From NCBI RefSeq assembly GCF_001976145.1, contig NZ_MOXD01000013.1, positions 82,718 through 146,717 on the forward strand: a DNA stretch of 64,000 nt. The letters run 5' to 3'. The notes under the pieces are model-generated. The model searched no databases, had not been told where the DNA came from, and saw nothing but the letters and a program-made list of their open reading frames with translations. Every line of letters begins with the position of its first letter. Positions within the stretch are counted from its first letter, which is position 1. Source of the stretch: Serratia oryzae. Its GTDB lineage: Bacteria > Pseudomonadota > Gammaproteobacteria > Enterobacterales > Enterobacteriaceae. A program made the position numbers and the translations under genes. Below, in pieces: positions 30,425 to 41,871 of this stretch.

Positions 30425-31708
30425 CTAGAAATAATAGGTAAGCGACATTTGCCAACGCCGTTCTGGCCGCACCGGTTCCACCTGCGATGCTTCAAAACGA
30501 TAGATTTTCTGCCACTGTAAGGCCAGATCCACCGGGCCAATATGACGACGGACTTCGGCAAACCCCATATTCCGCTGCTGTTGCAGATCGCGCTGCCAGA
30601 TCGCGTTAATATCGTAATGATCAACGATATCTTTCCAGTAGGCCTGGAGCAGCACGGAGCGACGGGGCATCAGCCAGTTTTGTGCCTGTAATGGGGCCTC
30701 ACCAAAAGAAACTCCCCCTTGAGCCAGGGCATAAGGAGGTTGGCTGGCAAGGAAATCCAGCGCCCGCCGGTTATCAGCGCTGCCGTTATAATGGCCCTCA
30801 GCGCGCAGCGTTAAGCGATTTTCCCCACTCCAGGTCACCCCATAAGCCAGGCGATTACGCCAGCGGCTTTCCTGCAATGACTCAGGCAATGCGGTTTGCC
30901 AACCGTAAGGCTGACGCCCTCCGGCCCACTCGGTGTAGAGCAGCGTGGAATGGGAGAGCACCCGTGAAAGGTTGAAACCCAACTGCGGCGAGCGGCCTTG
31001 CTCAGCGAGCAGTAACCCTTGCGGGTTCAGATTTTCCGCCCATTTATAGCTGCCCACCAGCAATAGACGCTGCCTGGGGTTGCTGGCCCCCCAATCCAGG
31101 CTGGCACTTTGCTGGCTTGGACGATCGCTGAGCTTAGGCGACCAGATGGCGGTCAACGCGGCTTGATCCCACAAATATTGCCAACGCAGCATGGCATTAC
31201 CCAGGCGGTTATTTCTCAACGTTTCTGGGTCGGCAGAGGTTACAGAGCGCACCGTGCCCTCGCCAAGAAAATCGGTAGGGTTATAACCGAATGCCAAGCC
31301 ATAGCGCGTGTTGACGCGCCCTGCATCCAGCAGTAAACGCGGCGTTACACGATAAGTCAGATAGGCTTCTTTTAGCGAGTTCACGCTGCTGTCACTGCGT
31401 AAACCCGGGGAGAAACGGCTATCAAAACGGTTAGCCAGCACAAAGCGCCAGTCCTGAGAGGGAGTGATCGCCAGAGGAGCATCCCAGCGCAGATCGAGCG
31501 AAACTCGCTGCTGGTTGCCGCCATTCTCATTCACGCTGCTGGCCGCTTCAGCCGACATGTTGAGCTTTTTGCTCTCCGTGGAAGAGAATTTCGTGTTGTC
31601 GGCCAGATCCAAAGCGGCCAGCGTGGCATCTTCTCCATAGGCTGAGTGGCCACACAGAACCGATAACGCCGCTATCCATGATAAAGAAGAGTGTCGCGCT
31701 TTCTTCAT
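30425..31708 (-). CDS. Predicted outer-membrane beta-barrel protein of the ABC/LolA-like operon
   Basis: 427 aa, no named family recognised. A signal peptide (MKKARHSSLSWIAALSVLCG then HSAYG) is followed by a mature part made of short alternating amphipathic strands (e.g. QRVSLDLRWDAPL, WRFVLANRFDSRF, RLTLRAEGHYNG, VDLALQWQKIYRF). The C-terminus is MSLTYYF, ending in the aromatic residue that the Bam machinery recognises. Last of four same-strand genes, 3 bp after the LolA-like gene. Likely an outer-membrane channel or acceptor for whatever the operon's ABC transporter moves. No gene of this kind lies between pstS and glmS in E. coli. Confidence 0.75.
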   Translation of the reverse strand: MKKARHSSLSWIAALSVLCGHSAYGEDATLAALDLADNTKFSSTESKKLNMSAEAASSVNENGGNQQRVSLDLRWDAPLAITPSQDWRFVLANRFDSRFSPGLRSDSSVNSLKEAYLTYRVTPRLLLDAGRVNTRYGLAFGYNPTDFLGEGTVRSVTSADPETLRNNRLGNAMLRWQYLWDQAALTAIWSPKLSDRPSQQSASLDWGASNPRQRLLLVGSYKWAENLNPQGLLLAEQGRSPQLGFNLSRVLSHSTLLYTEWAGGRQPYGWQTALPESLQESRWRNRLAYGVTWSGENRLTLRAEGHYNGSADNRRALDFLASQPPYALAQGGVSFGEAPLQAQNWLMPRRSVLLQAYWKDIVDHYDINAIWQRDLQQQRNMGFAEVRRHIGPVDLALQWQKIYRFEASQVEPVRPERRWQMSLTYYF

Positions 31709-31711
31709 CCG

Positions 31712-32485
31712 TCAGTCATCCTTGAAGTGCGGCAGGTAATCACGCTGCAGCCAGGCCTCTGGAACGTCATACCAGGCAAAATCCTGGTGCTTGAGCACGG
31801 TAACCAATTGCGAATTTATGCCATCGATAATCACCGCTTCCGTTGGGCGGCTTCCACCCAGCACCGGCTGGTAACCACGGAAATAGGTGGTCTTGAGCAA
31901 ACTGCCGTTAACGGCATAAAACTCGGCTTTACAGCTTTTGAAATCCTGTTTATCAACCCAAAGCTCCATAGAGGGATAGGCGGCGTCAGAATTGCGCGCC
32001 ACCAGATGCAGGCGATAACAGTCCCGCAGCTGCCGTTCTCCATCCAATACCTGCTCTTCTTTCACTAAGGTGGCCTGATAGTCGTAATTCCAGTTTGCCG
32101 TCACTACGTCACCGTTGGCAGCCTGCCCCAACAGGCGCTGCTGGGGGGAAATAGGCACGCTAGCCTGGCTGGCAGGATCATACAGCCACAGATCTTGGCC
32201 GCTCTTCAGCGTTAACTTACCGGCATCCCGCTGAGGGCTGACAAACTTCACCAGACTGCGAAACTGGCCGCTCGGATAGGCGCGGGAATAGAGACGCAAA
32301 GTGCTGGTTTCAAACTGCTTGCCGTTTTTATAGCTGACCAGGGTAGTGCTCAAGCTGAAAGAGCGGCTCGGGTTACGAACCTCATCGCTTTTTTTCAAGA
32401 TGTCTTGAGCGCTGAGCGTAGCCAATGCTTGGCCGCTGGCAAACAGGCTGAACAACAGGCCAGAGATCAATGAGAATCTCATCAT
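31712..32485 (-). CDS. Periplasmic LolA-like 'outer membrane lipoprotein-sorting' protein
   Basis: 257 aa. Signal peptide MMRFSLISGLLFSLFASGQA then LA, followed by LSAQDILKKSDEVRNPSRSF, which fits the COG2834-type LolA-like fold. Further strand-rich parts are FETSTLRLYSRAYPSGQFRS, LVKFVSPQRDAGKLTLKSG, DLWLYDPASQASVPISPQQR and SMELWVDKQDFKSCKAEFYA. True LolA shuttles lipoproteins; members of this wider group carry lipids or other hydrophobic cargo beside ABC or RND transporters. There is no lipobox Cys, so the protein should be soluble. 57 bp after the permease gene and 3 bp before the beta-barrel gene. Confidence 0.78.
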   Translation of the reverse strand: MMRFSLISGLLFSLFASGQALATLSAQDILKKSDEVRNPSRSFSLSTTLVSYKNGKQFETSTLRLYSRAYPSGQFRSLVKFVSPQRDAGKLTLKSGQDLWLYDPASQASVPISPQQRLLGQAANGDVVTANWNYDYQATLVKEEQVLDGERQLRDCYRLHLVARNSDAAYPSMELWVDKQDFKSCKAEFYAVNGSLLKTTYFRGYQPVLGGSRPTEAVIIDGINSQLVTVLKHQDFAWYDVPEAWLQRDYLPHFKDD

Positions 32486-32542
32486 GATGTGAATCTTCCT
32501 TGTAAGTAAAACAATAACTTCCCATCCTCCATTACGATGGGA

Positions 32543-33931
32543 TCAAGCATGTCGCAGAGCTTGGACGATACGAACGTTTGCCGCTCGCCGGGCAGGCCAC
32601 CAAGATGAAAACACCGCAGCAACCATCAGAATCGCCAGAACGCTTAGCAGCATCGTCCATTCCCCCCAGATCCTTATCTTGATTGGGATTGGCGCAATCA
32701 CCCCAGGTGGATGCCAGGTCAGGCCCGAGCGATTAATGAGATAGGCCAGAAACAGTGAAAGAGTAATCCCGGTAATACAGCCGATTATACCCAGTAAAAC
32801 GCCTTCATTAAGAAACAAACGCTGGATGTCCTGACGCTTAAGCCCCACCGCTCGTAGCGTACCGATCTCAATCGTGCGCTCCAGAACCGCCATGCTCATG
32901 GTGTTACTGATGGTGAACAACGCAATACATAAAATCAGTGCCAGCAGAAAATGAAATATCTTACCGAACATATCCAGGATCTGGTTATATAACGGCTGTA
33001 ACTGAGAAAAATCATAAACAACCAAGGGTTCATCAACCAGCGTGGTTTTGAATAACTGCTGCAGACGAGCGCGAGCCGCTTCCAGTTGTTCCGTACTACG
33101 CAGCTGCAGAGTAATGGCCGTGACGCCCGGTTGACTACGACCAAACACCAGTTGCTGAGCTTGTGCCAGATGAATACCAACGTAGCTGTCATCCAACTCT
33201 CTGGCGGCCTGCGGCTGCACGCCCTCGACCTTTGCACGAATGATATTAGGTGCTCCACCAACCGAGGCCGCCAACAGTTCGATTTGATCTCCAGTTGGCG
33301 GCTTCCTTTCCTCCCGCGTCTGCTGAGCGAGTTGCATCAGATCGTCAGGAAGCACCGTCGTATTGTTATCTACCGGAGGTGCCGAACTACCACAGGGTTG
33401 GTCAGTAACAAAATCACATAACTGCAGCATCCGCGCCACGCCTGCGCCGATCATGGCGGCATCGGGGGCATGTTCGTTGAGTGTCCTCTCCTGTCTCCCT
33501 TTGCCGAGATGATACTCATCCCATTTGTTCAACGCTGCTTGACCCACAGCTTCGCTGCCGTAAATCAATACGGGACGGGAAGTGCCAGCCGCATAATTTC
33601 CGGCGATACCATTCAGGATCAGCACCGGGGTTTTAACCACCACCATCTGGCTTAGCTCGGGATCCTGCTCAATCAGCGCCATGATTTTCTGGTAGTTTTT
33701 GATACTGTACTCTGCCGGGTTGGCCGAACCATTCAGCAAGTAATCCTTATGCTGTATTTGCAGATGGCCGGTGTCACGAACAAAGGTAGTTTGCAGACTG
33801 TATTCAATGGAACGGTTGTAGCCACCAAACAGCAAAATGCCGACGGCACCGACGGTGATCGCGCAAAGAGTCGATAGCGTCCGGCGTCTGTTACGCAGTA
33901 AGTTGCGTAAGGCCAGCTTGAATGTTTGCAT
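32543..33931 (-). CDS. ABC transporter permease, MacB/LolE (FtsX) type
   Basis: 462 aa. One N-terminal TM (RRTLSTLCAITVGAVGILLF), a large periplasmic domain (about 45-320), then three TM segments of the FtsX domain (FHFLLALILCIALFTISNTM, FLNEGVLLGIIGCITGITLS, WTMLLSVLAILMVAAVFSSW). The ERTIEIGTLRAVGLKRQDI motif is the coupling helix characteristic of LolC/LolE/MacB. Such type VII transporters do not pass cargo through the membrane but extract or push it from the periplasmic face. The periplasmic part has two nearby Cys (LQLCDFVTDQPCGS) that could form a disulfide. One subunit gene only, so presumably a homodimer. Confidence 0.88.
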   Translation of the reverse strand: MQTFKLALRNLLRNRRRTLSTLCAITVGAVGILLFGGYNRSIEYSLQTTFVRDTGHLQIQHKDYLLNGSANPAEYSIKNYQKIMALIEQDPELSQMVVVKTPVLILNGIAGNYAAGTSRPVLIYGSEAVGQAALNKWDEYHLGKGRQERTLNEHAPDAAMIGAGVARMLQLCDFVTDQPCGSSAPPVDNNTTVLPDDLMQLAQQTREERKPPTGDQIELLAASVGGAPNIIRAKVEGVQPQAARELDDSYVGIHLAQAQQLVFGRSQPGVTAITLQLRSTEQLEAARARLQQLFKTTLVDEPLVVYDFSQLQPLYNQILDMFGKIFHFLLALILCIALFTISNTMSMAVLERTIEIGTLRAVGLKRQDIQRLFLNEGVLLGIIGCITGITLSLFLAYLINRSGLTWHPPGVIAPIPIKIRIWGEWTMLLSVLAILMVAAVFSSWWPARRAANVRIVQALRHA

Positions 33932-33954
33932 AATAATTTTCTCCAGCGGGAAAC

Positions 33955-34638
33955 TTACTGCATGGCAATGCGGATTACATTACCGTCATGCACCTGATAG
34001 AGATCGTCTGCTGCCGCAATGACCTGCGGGTCATGGGAAGAAAAGACCACCGTTACCGAATGTTCCTGCTGCAAACGCCGCAGCAACTGCAAAATAGAGT
34101 TGCCGGTTTTGCTGTCCAGATTAGCCGTCGGTTCATCCGCCAGTACCAGAGAAGGGCGATGGATGAGGGCCCGGGCGATCGCAACGCGCTGACGTTGCCC
34201 ACCGGAAAGCTGCCCGGGAAGCGATCGCGCTTTGTCCGCCAAACCGACGGTTTCCAGCATATTCATGATGGCGGATTTTCGCTGCGCAACCGTTGTGCCT
34301 TGCAAGATCAGCGGGATTTCAACGTTTTCCCAAACGCTTAAGACGGGGATTAAATTAAAGTTCTGAAAAATAAATCCAAGGTTGCGGGCGCGAAATGCAC
34401 TGCGCTGATCGTCATTCAGCCGCGACATCTCTTGCCCGGCAATCATCAGGCTACCCCGATCGGGGCGATCGATACCGCCGATGACATTCAATAACGTCGT
34501 TTTGCCACTCCCAGACTGGCCAGATAATACGGTGAAACGTTGCGAGGCAATTTTTATATTAATATCCCTTAATGCCTCGACCTTGGACTGCCCCAATAAA
34601 TAATTTTTATAAATTCCTTTAATCTCTACTGCCCACAT
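33955..34638 (-). CDS. ABC transporter ATP-binding protein, LolD/MacB type
   Basis: 227 aa. Walker A LSGQSGSGKTTLLNVIGG (about 37), Q-loop in LGFIFQNFNLIPVLSV, signature LSGGQRQRVAIARALIHRP (about 136), Walker B LVLADEPTANLDS, and the switch His in VVFSSHDPQ are intact. The size and the ADEPTANLD sequence are typical of the LolD/MacB/FtsE branch. First gene of the four-gene operon, 23 bp before the permease. Confidence 0.92.
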   Translation of the reverse strand: MWAVEIKGIYKNYLLGQSKVEALRDINIKIASQRFTVLSGQSGSGKTTLLNVIGGIDRPDRGSLMIAGQEMSRLNDDQRSAFRARNLGFIFQNFNLIPVLSVWENVEIPLILQGTTVAQRKSAIMNMLETVGLADKARSLPGQLSGGQRQRVAIARALIHRPSLVLADEPTANLDSKTGNSILQLLRRLQQEHSVTVVFSSHDPQVIAAADDLYQVHDGNVIRIAMQ

Positions 34639-35246
34639 TTTTCTTTAATTCCTTTTAAATATGAAGACATCCCTTCACGAAAGAGCCGATAAAGTCAGTC
34701 AAACACACATAAATATAAATAATGTATCTTAGCAAAGCATATAAATATTTGAGTAATAACGCTACGTCAACGTATGGTAAGCGTTACCCTAAGCATCAAG
34801 TCATTATTTTTTAGCGAATCATCAAAACGATCAAGACCCAGAGCCACCAAGGCGATCAAATAATTCGAGTTGCTTGCAGGTGGCAAACGCGTGAATCCCT
34901 ATATCTGACTCGGGTAAACACGTGTAACCAACACTCAAGCAAACTGAAGTATGAAGAGTATATGTTTTTTCTTAACTATAAAACCATCATCAAGACAAAC
35001 CTATAAAAACCTGAACTGTATCATCGACGAAACGATTCAATAAGATTGATGTATTATTAATGCATTTTATAAGGCAACAAGATAAGAGTGATTATTAGTA
35101 CGACAACATAATCAGGTAAAAAATGCCATATTAGCTGGTCAAAATATAAGAAACCTCTCATCTATATAAGCAATATCTTATTTGAATTAGGCCCTGCCTT
35201 TGAAATCTCACATTTTAACTTTTTGTTAATTTTAATACGCCGAAAA
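34639..35246. other. AT-rich 600-bp intergenic stretch upstream of the ABC operon
   Basis: This gap between the ABC ATPase start and the glmS terminator is markedly AT-rich compared with the genes around it. It contains a degenerate ERIC element (34850-34966) and only two 31-codon open frames without ribosome binding sites. It must hold the promoter of the four-gene operon (minus strand), but no clear -35/-10 pair could be chosen. Confidence 0.5.
34850..34966. repeat. Degenerate ERIC element
   Basis: The sequence ATAATTCGAGTTGC...GGTGGCAAACGCGTGAATCC matches one side of ERIC (AATTCGAGTTGCAGGAAGG, then CGGCAAGCGAGTGAATCCC), and ACTGAAGTATGAAGAGTATA matches the other end. The core is eroded. 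Confidence 0.6.
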
Positions 35247-35270
35247 AAAACCGGCGCACAGGCCGGTTTT
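35247..35270 (-). terminator. Rho-independent terminator of glmUS
   Basis: AAAACCGGC-GCACAG-GCCGGTTTT, with an eight-residue T-run when read on the minus strand, 25 bp after the glmS stop. Confidence 0.9.
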
Positions 35271-35295
35271 GATATTATTGGCAGAACCCCATCCA

Positions 35296-37125
35296 TCACT
35301 CTACGGTAACGGACTTCGCCAGGTTACGCGGCTGATCCACGTCAGTACCTTTGATTAACGCCACATAATAGGACAGCAACTGCAACGGTACCGTATAGAA
35401 AATAGGCGCCACGATTTCTTCAACGTGTGGCAATTGAATGATGGTCATACCTTCGCTGCTGACAAAACCGGCATCCTGATCGGCAAACACGTACAGTTGC
35501 CCCCCGCGCGCGCGAACTTCTTCGATGTTGGACTTCAGCTTTTCCAGCAGTTCGTTGTTAGGAGCAACCACAATGACCGGCATATCTGCATCAATCAACG
35601 CCAATGGACCATGCTTTAACTCACCGGCAGCATAGGCTTCCGCATGAATATAGGAGATTTCTTTCAGCTTCAGCGCTCCTTCCATAGCGATCGGATACTG
35701 ATCGCCACGGCCCAGGAACAACGCATGGTGTTTGTCGGAGAAACCTTCCGCCAGCGCTTCAATGCTCTTATCCAGCGACAGCATCTGCTCGATACGCGCT
35801 GGCAGCGCTTGCAGACCGTGGACAATATCATGCTCAACGCTTTCAGCCATTCCCTTCAGGCGGCCAATGCGTGCCACCAGCATCAGCAACACGGCTAATT
35901 GGGTGGTGAAGGCTTTGGTGGAGGCTACACCAATTTCAGTACCTGCTTTGGTCATCAGAGCCAGATCGGATTCACGCACTAAAGAAGAACCGGCAACGTT
36001 ACACACCGCCAGCGATCCCAAGTAACCCAATTCTTTCGACAAGCGCAGCGCAGCAAGCGTATCGGCCGTTTCACCAGACTGTGACAGAGTTACAATCAGG
36101 CTGCCTGGGCGCACCGCAGATTTGCGGTAACGGAACTCCGAAGCAATTTCCACGTCGCATGGCACCCCCGCCAACGCTTCGAACCAGTAACGAGCCACCA
36201 TACCAGAGTGATAAGAGGTACCACAGGCGATGATCTGCACGTGCTGCACTTTTGCCAGCAGCTCATCGGCACGTGGGCCCAATTCACTGAGGTTGATCTG
36301 ACCATGGCTGAAACGCCCTTCAAGGGTGTTTTTCAACGCCATCGGCTGTTCAAAAATCTCTTTTTGCATGTAATGGCGATACGCGCCTTTATCACCGGCA
36401 TCGTATTGCACCTGAGATTCAATCTCTGGGCGCTCAACGGCATTACCCTGCTTATCAAAAATACTGACGGTGCGGCGAGTCACTTCCACCACGTCGCCTT
36501 CTTCCAGGAAAATAAAGCGGCGAGTGACCGGCAACAATGCCAGTTGATCGGAAGCAATAAAGTTTTCACCCACACCACGGCCAATGACCAGCGGGCTACC
36601 GGAACGAGCGGCGACCAATACGTTGGGATCGCGGCTGTCCATCACCACCGCACCGTAAGCACCACGCAGTTGTGGGATCACGCGCTGAACCACGTCCAGT
36701 AGCGTCCCCCCCTGCTTCTGCTCCCAGTGCACCAGGTGAGCAATCACTTCGGTATCGGTTTCTGAACTGAAGCGGTAACCGCGTTCAACCAGCAGTTCAC
36801 GCAGCGGTTCGTGGTTTTCGATAATGCCGTTATGCACCACGGTGATGTAATCAGAAACATGAGGATGCGCATTCGCCTCAGTAGGTTCACCGTGCGTTGC
36901 CCAGCGGGTGTGAGCAATGCCGGTTCCCCCATGCAGAGCATGTTGCTCCGCCGCTTCAGCCAGTTTTTGTACCTTGCCGACGCGGCGTAAACGGCTGACG
37001 TTACTTTCAGCATCAACCACGGCCAAGCCGGCTGAGTCATACCCACGATATTCCAGGCGACGTAAACCTTCTAACAGGATTTCTGCAATATCACGTTGCG
37101 CTACTGCACCTACAATTCCACACAT
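35296..37125 (-). CDS. glmS: Glutamine:fructose-6-phosphate aminotransferase
   Basis: 609 aa. First committed step of amino-sugar synthesis: makes glucosamine-6-phosphate from fructose-6-phosphate and glutamine. The N-terminal glutaminase begins [12 protein letters not shown] with nucleophile Cys2 after Met removal; [17 protein letters not shown] is the glutamine site. Two SIS domains follow (about 285-430 with CGTSYHSG and [11 protein letters not shown], and about 460-600), ending KSVTVE as in the E. coli enzyme. It follows glmU after 215 bp; in E. coli glmUS is cotranscribed and controlled by the GlmZ small RNA, which is likely here but not shown by sequence. Confidence 0.98.
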   Translation of the reverse strand: MCGIVGAVAQRDIAEILLEGLRRLEYRGYDSAGLAVVDAESNVSRLRRVGKVQKLAEAAEQHALHGGTGIAHTRWATHGEPTEANAHPHVSDYITVVHNGIIENHEPLRELLVERGYRFSSETDTEVIAHLVHWEQKQGGTLLDVVQRVIPQLRGAYGAVVMDSRDPNVLVAARSGSPLVIGRGVGENFIASDQLALLPVTRRFIFLEEGDVVEVTRRTVSIFDKQGNAVERPEIESQVQYDAGDKGAYRHYMQKEIFEQPMALKNTLEGRFSHGQINLSELGPRADELLAKVQHVQIIACGTSYHSGMVARYWFEALAGVPCDVEIASEFRYRKSAVRPGSLIVTLSQSGETADTLAALRLSKELGYLGSLAVCNVAGSSLVRESDLALMTKAGTEIGVASTKAFTTQLAVLLMLVARIGRLKGMAESVEHDIVHGLQALPARIEQMLSLDKSIEALAEGFSDKHHALFLGRGDQYPIAMEGALKLKEISYIHAEAYAAGELKHGPLALIDADMPVIVVAPNNELLEKLKSNIEEVRARGGQLYVFADQDAGFVSSEGMTIIQLPHVEEIVAPIFYTVPLQLLSYYVALIKGTDVDQPRNLAKSVTVE

Positions 37126-37276
37126 CAGTTTATATTCCTAATTAAACGCCTTTCAGGGCGCTTTCGATGCCTTGACCTGATTTTGCCGGTTTTTTTACCG
37201 TGCATCCCCGAGCCTGTAGATGGTGGGGTTATTATGTTTTGCTCTGCGCTCTAGGATAAAAGTACAGAGCAAAACA

Positions 37277-37334
37277 GGGGTGGGAGTGGCTTATTCCCCT
37301 CACCCCAGCCCTCCCACATAAGGAGAGGGAGCGG
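37277..37334. repeat. REP-like hairpin in the glmU-glmS gap
   Basis: The run CCCCTCACCCCAGCCCTCCC, ACATA, GGAGAGGGAG folds as a hairpin. It also pairs upstream with GGGGTGGGA. This CCTCACCCCAGCCCT-type sequence is common as a dispersed repeat in proteobacteria. It ends 6 bp before the glmU stop, so it lies at the 3' end of glmU in the transcript. Confidence 0.55.
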
Positions 37335-37340
37335 AACGAG

Positions 37341-38711
37341 TTACTTTTTCTTCGTTGGCCGCTGCCAGCCTTGAATATGAACTTGCTTAACGCGGCTCAG
37401 CACCAACTCATCGTCAGCGATATTCTGGGTAACCGTAGTACCCGCAGCGATAGTGGCACCTTTACCCACTGACACCGGGGCCACCAACTGGGTATCAGAA
37501 CCGACAAACACATCGTCACCAATAATGGTTTTGTGTTTGTTGGCACCGTCATAGTTACAGGTGATAGTCCCGGCACCGATATTCACATCGGCACCAATCT
37601 CGGCATCCCCCAGATAGCTGAGGTGACCCGCTTTGGAGCCTTTGCCCAACCGCGCTTTCTTGATTTCCACAAAGTTGCCGACGTGTGCCCCCTCAGCCAG
37701 CTCTGTACCTGGGCGCAGGCGGGCAAATGGCCCCACCGTGCACGCGGTTTCCAATTGCGCGTCTTCCAGTACGCTGTAGGGGCTGATCTCGCAATCATCG
37801 CCAATCACGCAGTTTTTCAGCACGCAGCCAGCACCGATCTTCACGCGGTGACCCAGCTTAACCTTGCCTTCAATGATGACGTTGGCATCGATGGAGATAT
37901 CGCGGCCATGTTCCAATTCACCACGCAGATCAAAACGCGCCGGATCCAGCAACATCACGCCCGCCAGCAGCAGTTTTTCAGCCTGCTCGGCCTGATAGAC
38001 GCGTTCCAGTTGAGACAATTGCAGGCGATTATTCACGCCTTCCACTTCGCTCAGGCGCGCAGGATGCACTGTTTCAATCTTTTTACCATCGGCATGAGCC
38101 AAAGCGATAATATCGGTGATATAGAACTCACCCTGCGCATTATTGTTATTCAACATCCCCAGCCAACGTTTCAGATCGCGGCCGCTAGCCACCAGGATAC
38201 CGGTGTTGATTTCATTAATCTGGCGTTGTTCATCGCTGGCATCTTTGTGTTCAACAATACCAACAACCTCACCGTTGCTACGCACAATGCGGCCATAACC
38301 GCTCGGATCGTCCAGTTTTACCGTCAACAGACCAATGCCACCCTGCGGTTTTGCTGCCAGCAGGCGCGTTAACGTGTCGACGGCAATCAATGGCACGTCG
38401 CCATACAGCATTAACACGTCTTCATCATCGGCAAAATGTGGGGCAGCCTGCTGCATGGCATGACCGGTACCCAACTGTTCCGCCTGTAGCACCCAGTTCA
38501 ATGCCTCATCCTTTAACCTGCTTTTCAGCAAGTCCCCACCGTGGCCATAAACCAGATGAACGTTCTGAGCGCCCAGCTTCATAGCTGCGTCAATGACGTG
38601 TTGCACCATCGGCTTGCCCGCCAACGGATGTAACACTTTGGGAAGATCGGAATACATGCGTGTTCCCTTGCCCGCGGCGAGGATAACCACGCTCATTGCG
38701 CTGTTCAACAT
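37341..38711 (-). CDS. glmU: Bifunctional UDP-GlcNAc pyrophosphorylase / GlcN-1-P acetyltransferase
   Basis: 456 aa from the ATG at 38711 ([20 protein letters not shown]), matching E. coli; a TTG two codons earlier is not used. The N-terminal uridyltransferase has [20 protein letters not shown] and the metal-binding YGDVPLI. The C-terminal half is a left-handed beta-helix of hexapeptide repeats (from about 250) with the acetyl-CoA site residues [16 protein letters not shown] and [19 protein letters not shown]. Makes UDP-GlcNAc for peptidoglycan and lipopolysaccharide. Lies after atpC and before glmS. Confidence 0.98.
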   Translation of the reverse strand: MLNSAMSVVILAAGKGTRMYSDLPKVLHPLAGKPMVQHVIDAAMKLGAQNVHLVYGHGGDLLKSRLKDEALNWVLQAEQLGTGHAMQQAAPHFADDEDVLMLYGDVPLIAVDTLTRLLAAKPQGGIGLLTVKLDDPSGYGRIVRSNGEVVGIVEHKDASDEQRQINEINTGILVASGRDLKRWLGMLNNNNAQGEFYITDIIALAHADGKKIETVHPARLSEVEGVNNRLQLSQLERVYQAEQAEKLLLAGVMLLDPARFDLRGELEHGRDISIDANVIIEGKVKLGHRVKIGAGCVLKNCVIGDDCEISPYSVLEDAQLETACTVGPFARLRPGTELAEGAHVGNFVEIKKARLGKGSKAGHLSYLGDAEIGADVNIGAGTITCNYDGANKHKTIIGDDVFVGSDTQLVAPVSVGKGATIAAGTTVTQNIADDELVLSRVKQVHIQGWQRPTKKK

Positions 38712-38947
38712 AAGCAACCTGATAACTCCATTTTGATGGACGAAAGTAAAACTCTTTGGTGATAAAAATACTACATATTTCTCTACACGAATTCAGTACA
38801 GGCCGCGTGGCTCTAAGCGTGCCGCTAAGCAGAACAATCTCGGCCTGTAGCGAAAAAAACTGTCGGCGATCGGAGACGCTTTAATGCCGCTGACAAAGCT
38901 AATACATCACAATGTTAACCCGGTTGAAATGCTTATTTTAAAGCAAA

Positions 38948-38973
38948 AAAAAAGCGACCACATGGGCCGCTTT
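38948..38973 (-). terminator. Rho-independent terminator of the atp operon
   Basis: On the minus strand AAAGCGGCC-CATGT-GGTCGCTTT followed by a long T-run, 34 bp after the atpC stop. Confidence 0.88.
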
Positions 38974-39006
38974 ATTATTCTGAGCGTTGCGCACAACGCC
39001 CTGATT

Positions 39007-39426
39007 TTACATCGCTTTTCTGGTGAGTTCGATAACGCGCAGTTTCGCGATCGCTTTCGCCAGTTCAGCGGATGCCTGAGCATAGTCGACATCACCATGA
39101 GAGCTACGGATGTGCTCTTCAGCTTTACGCTTAGCTTCCAGCGCTCTTGCTTCGTCAAGGTCCGTTCCACGGATGGCAGTGTCCGCCAACACGGTGACCA
39201 CGCTCGGCTGTACCTCAAGGATACCGCCGGACAGGTAGATGAACTCTTCTTCACCGTGCTGTTTAACAATACGCACCATGCCAGGCTTGATGGCAGTCAG
39301 CAGCGGCGCATGGCCAGGGAAGATCCCCAGTTCGCCTTCGCTACCTGTTACCTGGATCTTCTGTACCAGGCCGGAAAACATCTGTTTTTCCGCGCTGACA
39401 ACATCCAGATGGTAAGTCATAGCCAT
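39007..39426 (-). CDS. atpC: ATP synthase epsilon subunit
   Basis: 139 aa, equal to E. coli. N-terminal beta-sandwich ([20 protein letters not shown]) and C-terminal two-helix inhibitory domain ([17 protein letters not shown]...). Part of the F1 central stalk; regulates ATP hydrolysis. Last gene of the operon, 20 bp after atpD. Confidence 0.98.
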   Translation of the reverse strand: MAMTYHLDVVSAEKQMFSGLVQKIQVTGSEGELGIFPGHAPLLTAIKPGMVRIVKQHGEEEFIYLSGGILEVQPSVVTVLADTAIRGTDLDEARALEAKRKAEEHIRSSHGDVDYAQASAELAKAIAKLRVIELTRKAM

Positions 39427-39446
39427 ATCACCCTCCTCTCAAGGCG

Positions 39447-40928
<1,482 letters not shown>

Positions 40929-40949
40929 CTATTTAGGGTAATAACCTGG

Positions 40950-41813
40950 TTAAACCGCGGAGGCTCCCGAAACGATCTCGGTGAGTTCCTGAGTGATGCT
41001 GGCCTGACGCGCCTTGTTGTATACCAACTGCAGCTCTTTGATCAGGCTACCGCCGTTATCGGTTGCGGCTTTCATCGCGACCATTCGTGCGGCCTGCTCG
41101 CTGGCCAGGTTTTCCACGACGCCCTGATAAACTTGCGATTCCACATAGCGACGCAGCAAGGTATCAAGCAGCACTTTTGGATCGGGTTCATACAGGTAAT
41201 CCCAGGATTTTTTCTTCAGCTCACCGTCTTCAGAAGGCGGTAATGGCAGAAGCTGCAGTATCTGCGGTTCCTGAGACATCGTATTGACAAATTTGTTGCT
41301 GACGATGTACAGCTTGTCCAAACGACCTTCGTCGTAGGCTTGCAGCATCACCTTCACTGGGCCGATCAGATCCGACAGAGAAGGGTTATCCCCCATGCCG
41401 GTCACCTGGGCTACCACTTTGCCGCCCACGGAACCAAAGAAAGAGGCTGCTTTTGAGCCAATCAGTGCCAAATCAGCTTCGACACCTTTTTCAGACCAGC
41501 CTTTCATCTCTGCCAACAGCTTTTTGAACAGGTTGATGTTCAAGCCACCGCAGAGACCACGGTCAGTAGACACCACCAGATACCCAACGCGCTTAACATC
41601 ACGCTCATCCAGGTACGGGTGCTTGTATTCCAGATTCCCTAACGCCAGGTGACCGATCACCTCGCGCATGGTCTCTGCATAAGGACGGCTGGCCGCCATG
41701 CGATCCTGCGATTTACGCATTTTGGAGGCGGCGACCATCTCCATCGCTTTAGTGATCTTTTGCGTGTTTTGCACGCTAGCGATCTTACTACGTATCTCTT
41801 TTGCGCCGGCCAT
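40950..41813 (-). CDS. atpG: ATP synthase gamma subunit
   Basis: 287 aa, the E. coli length. The N-terminal helix [20 protein letters not shown], then [14 protein letters not shown], and the C-terminal helix ([20 protein letters not shown]) form the rotor shaft coiled coil; the central Rossmann-like part has DRGLCGGLN. Couples rotation of the c-ring to beta-subunit catalysis. 58 bp after atpA. Confidence 0.99.
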   Translation of the reverse strand: MAGAKEIRSKIASVQNTQKITKAMEMVAASKMRKSQDRMAASRPYAETMREVIGHLALGNLEYKHPYLDERDVKRVGYLVVSTDRGLCGGLNINLFKKLLAEMKGWSEKGVEADLALIGSKAASFFGSVGGKVVAQVTGMGDNPSLSDLIGPVKVMLQAYDEGRLDKLYIVSNKFVNTMSQEPQILQLLPLPPSEDGELKKKSWDYLYEPDPKVLLDTLLRRYVESQVYQGVVENLASEQAARMVAMKAATDNGGSLIKELQLVYNKARQASITQELTEIVSGASAV

Positions 41814-41871
41814 CTCTGCTTCTCCTCATTGCCAGACAGCCTGCTGTCTTTCAACAGCAGGCTACTGTGCG

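Noticed and set aside
34722..34814. 31-codon frame starting MYLSKAYKYLSNN upstream of the ABC operon
   Set aside because: No ribosome binding site before the ATG and AT-rich context; length expected by chance.
34951..35043. 31-codon frame starting MKSICFFLTIK
   Set aside because: Starts within the end of a decayed ERIC element and lacks a ribosome binding site.
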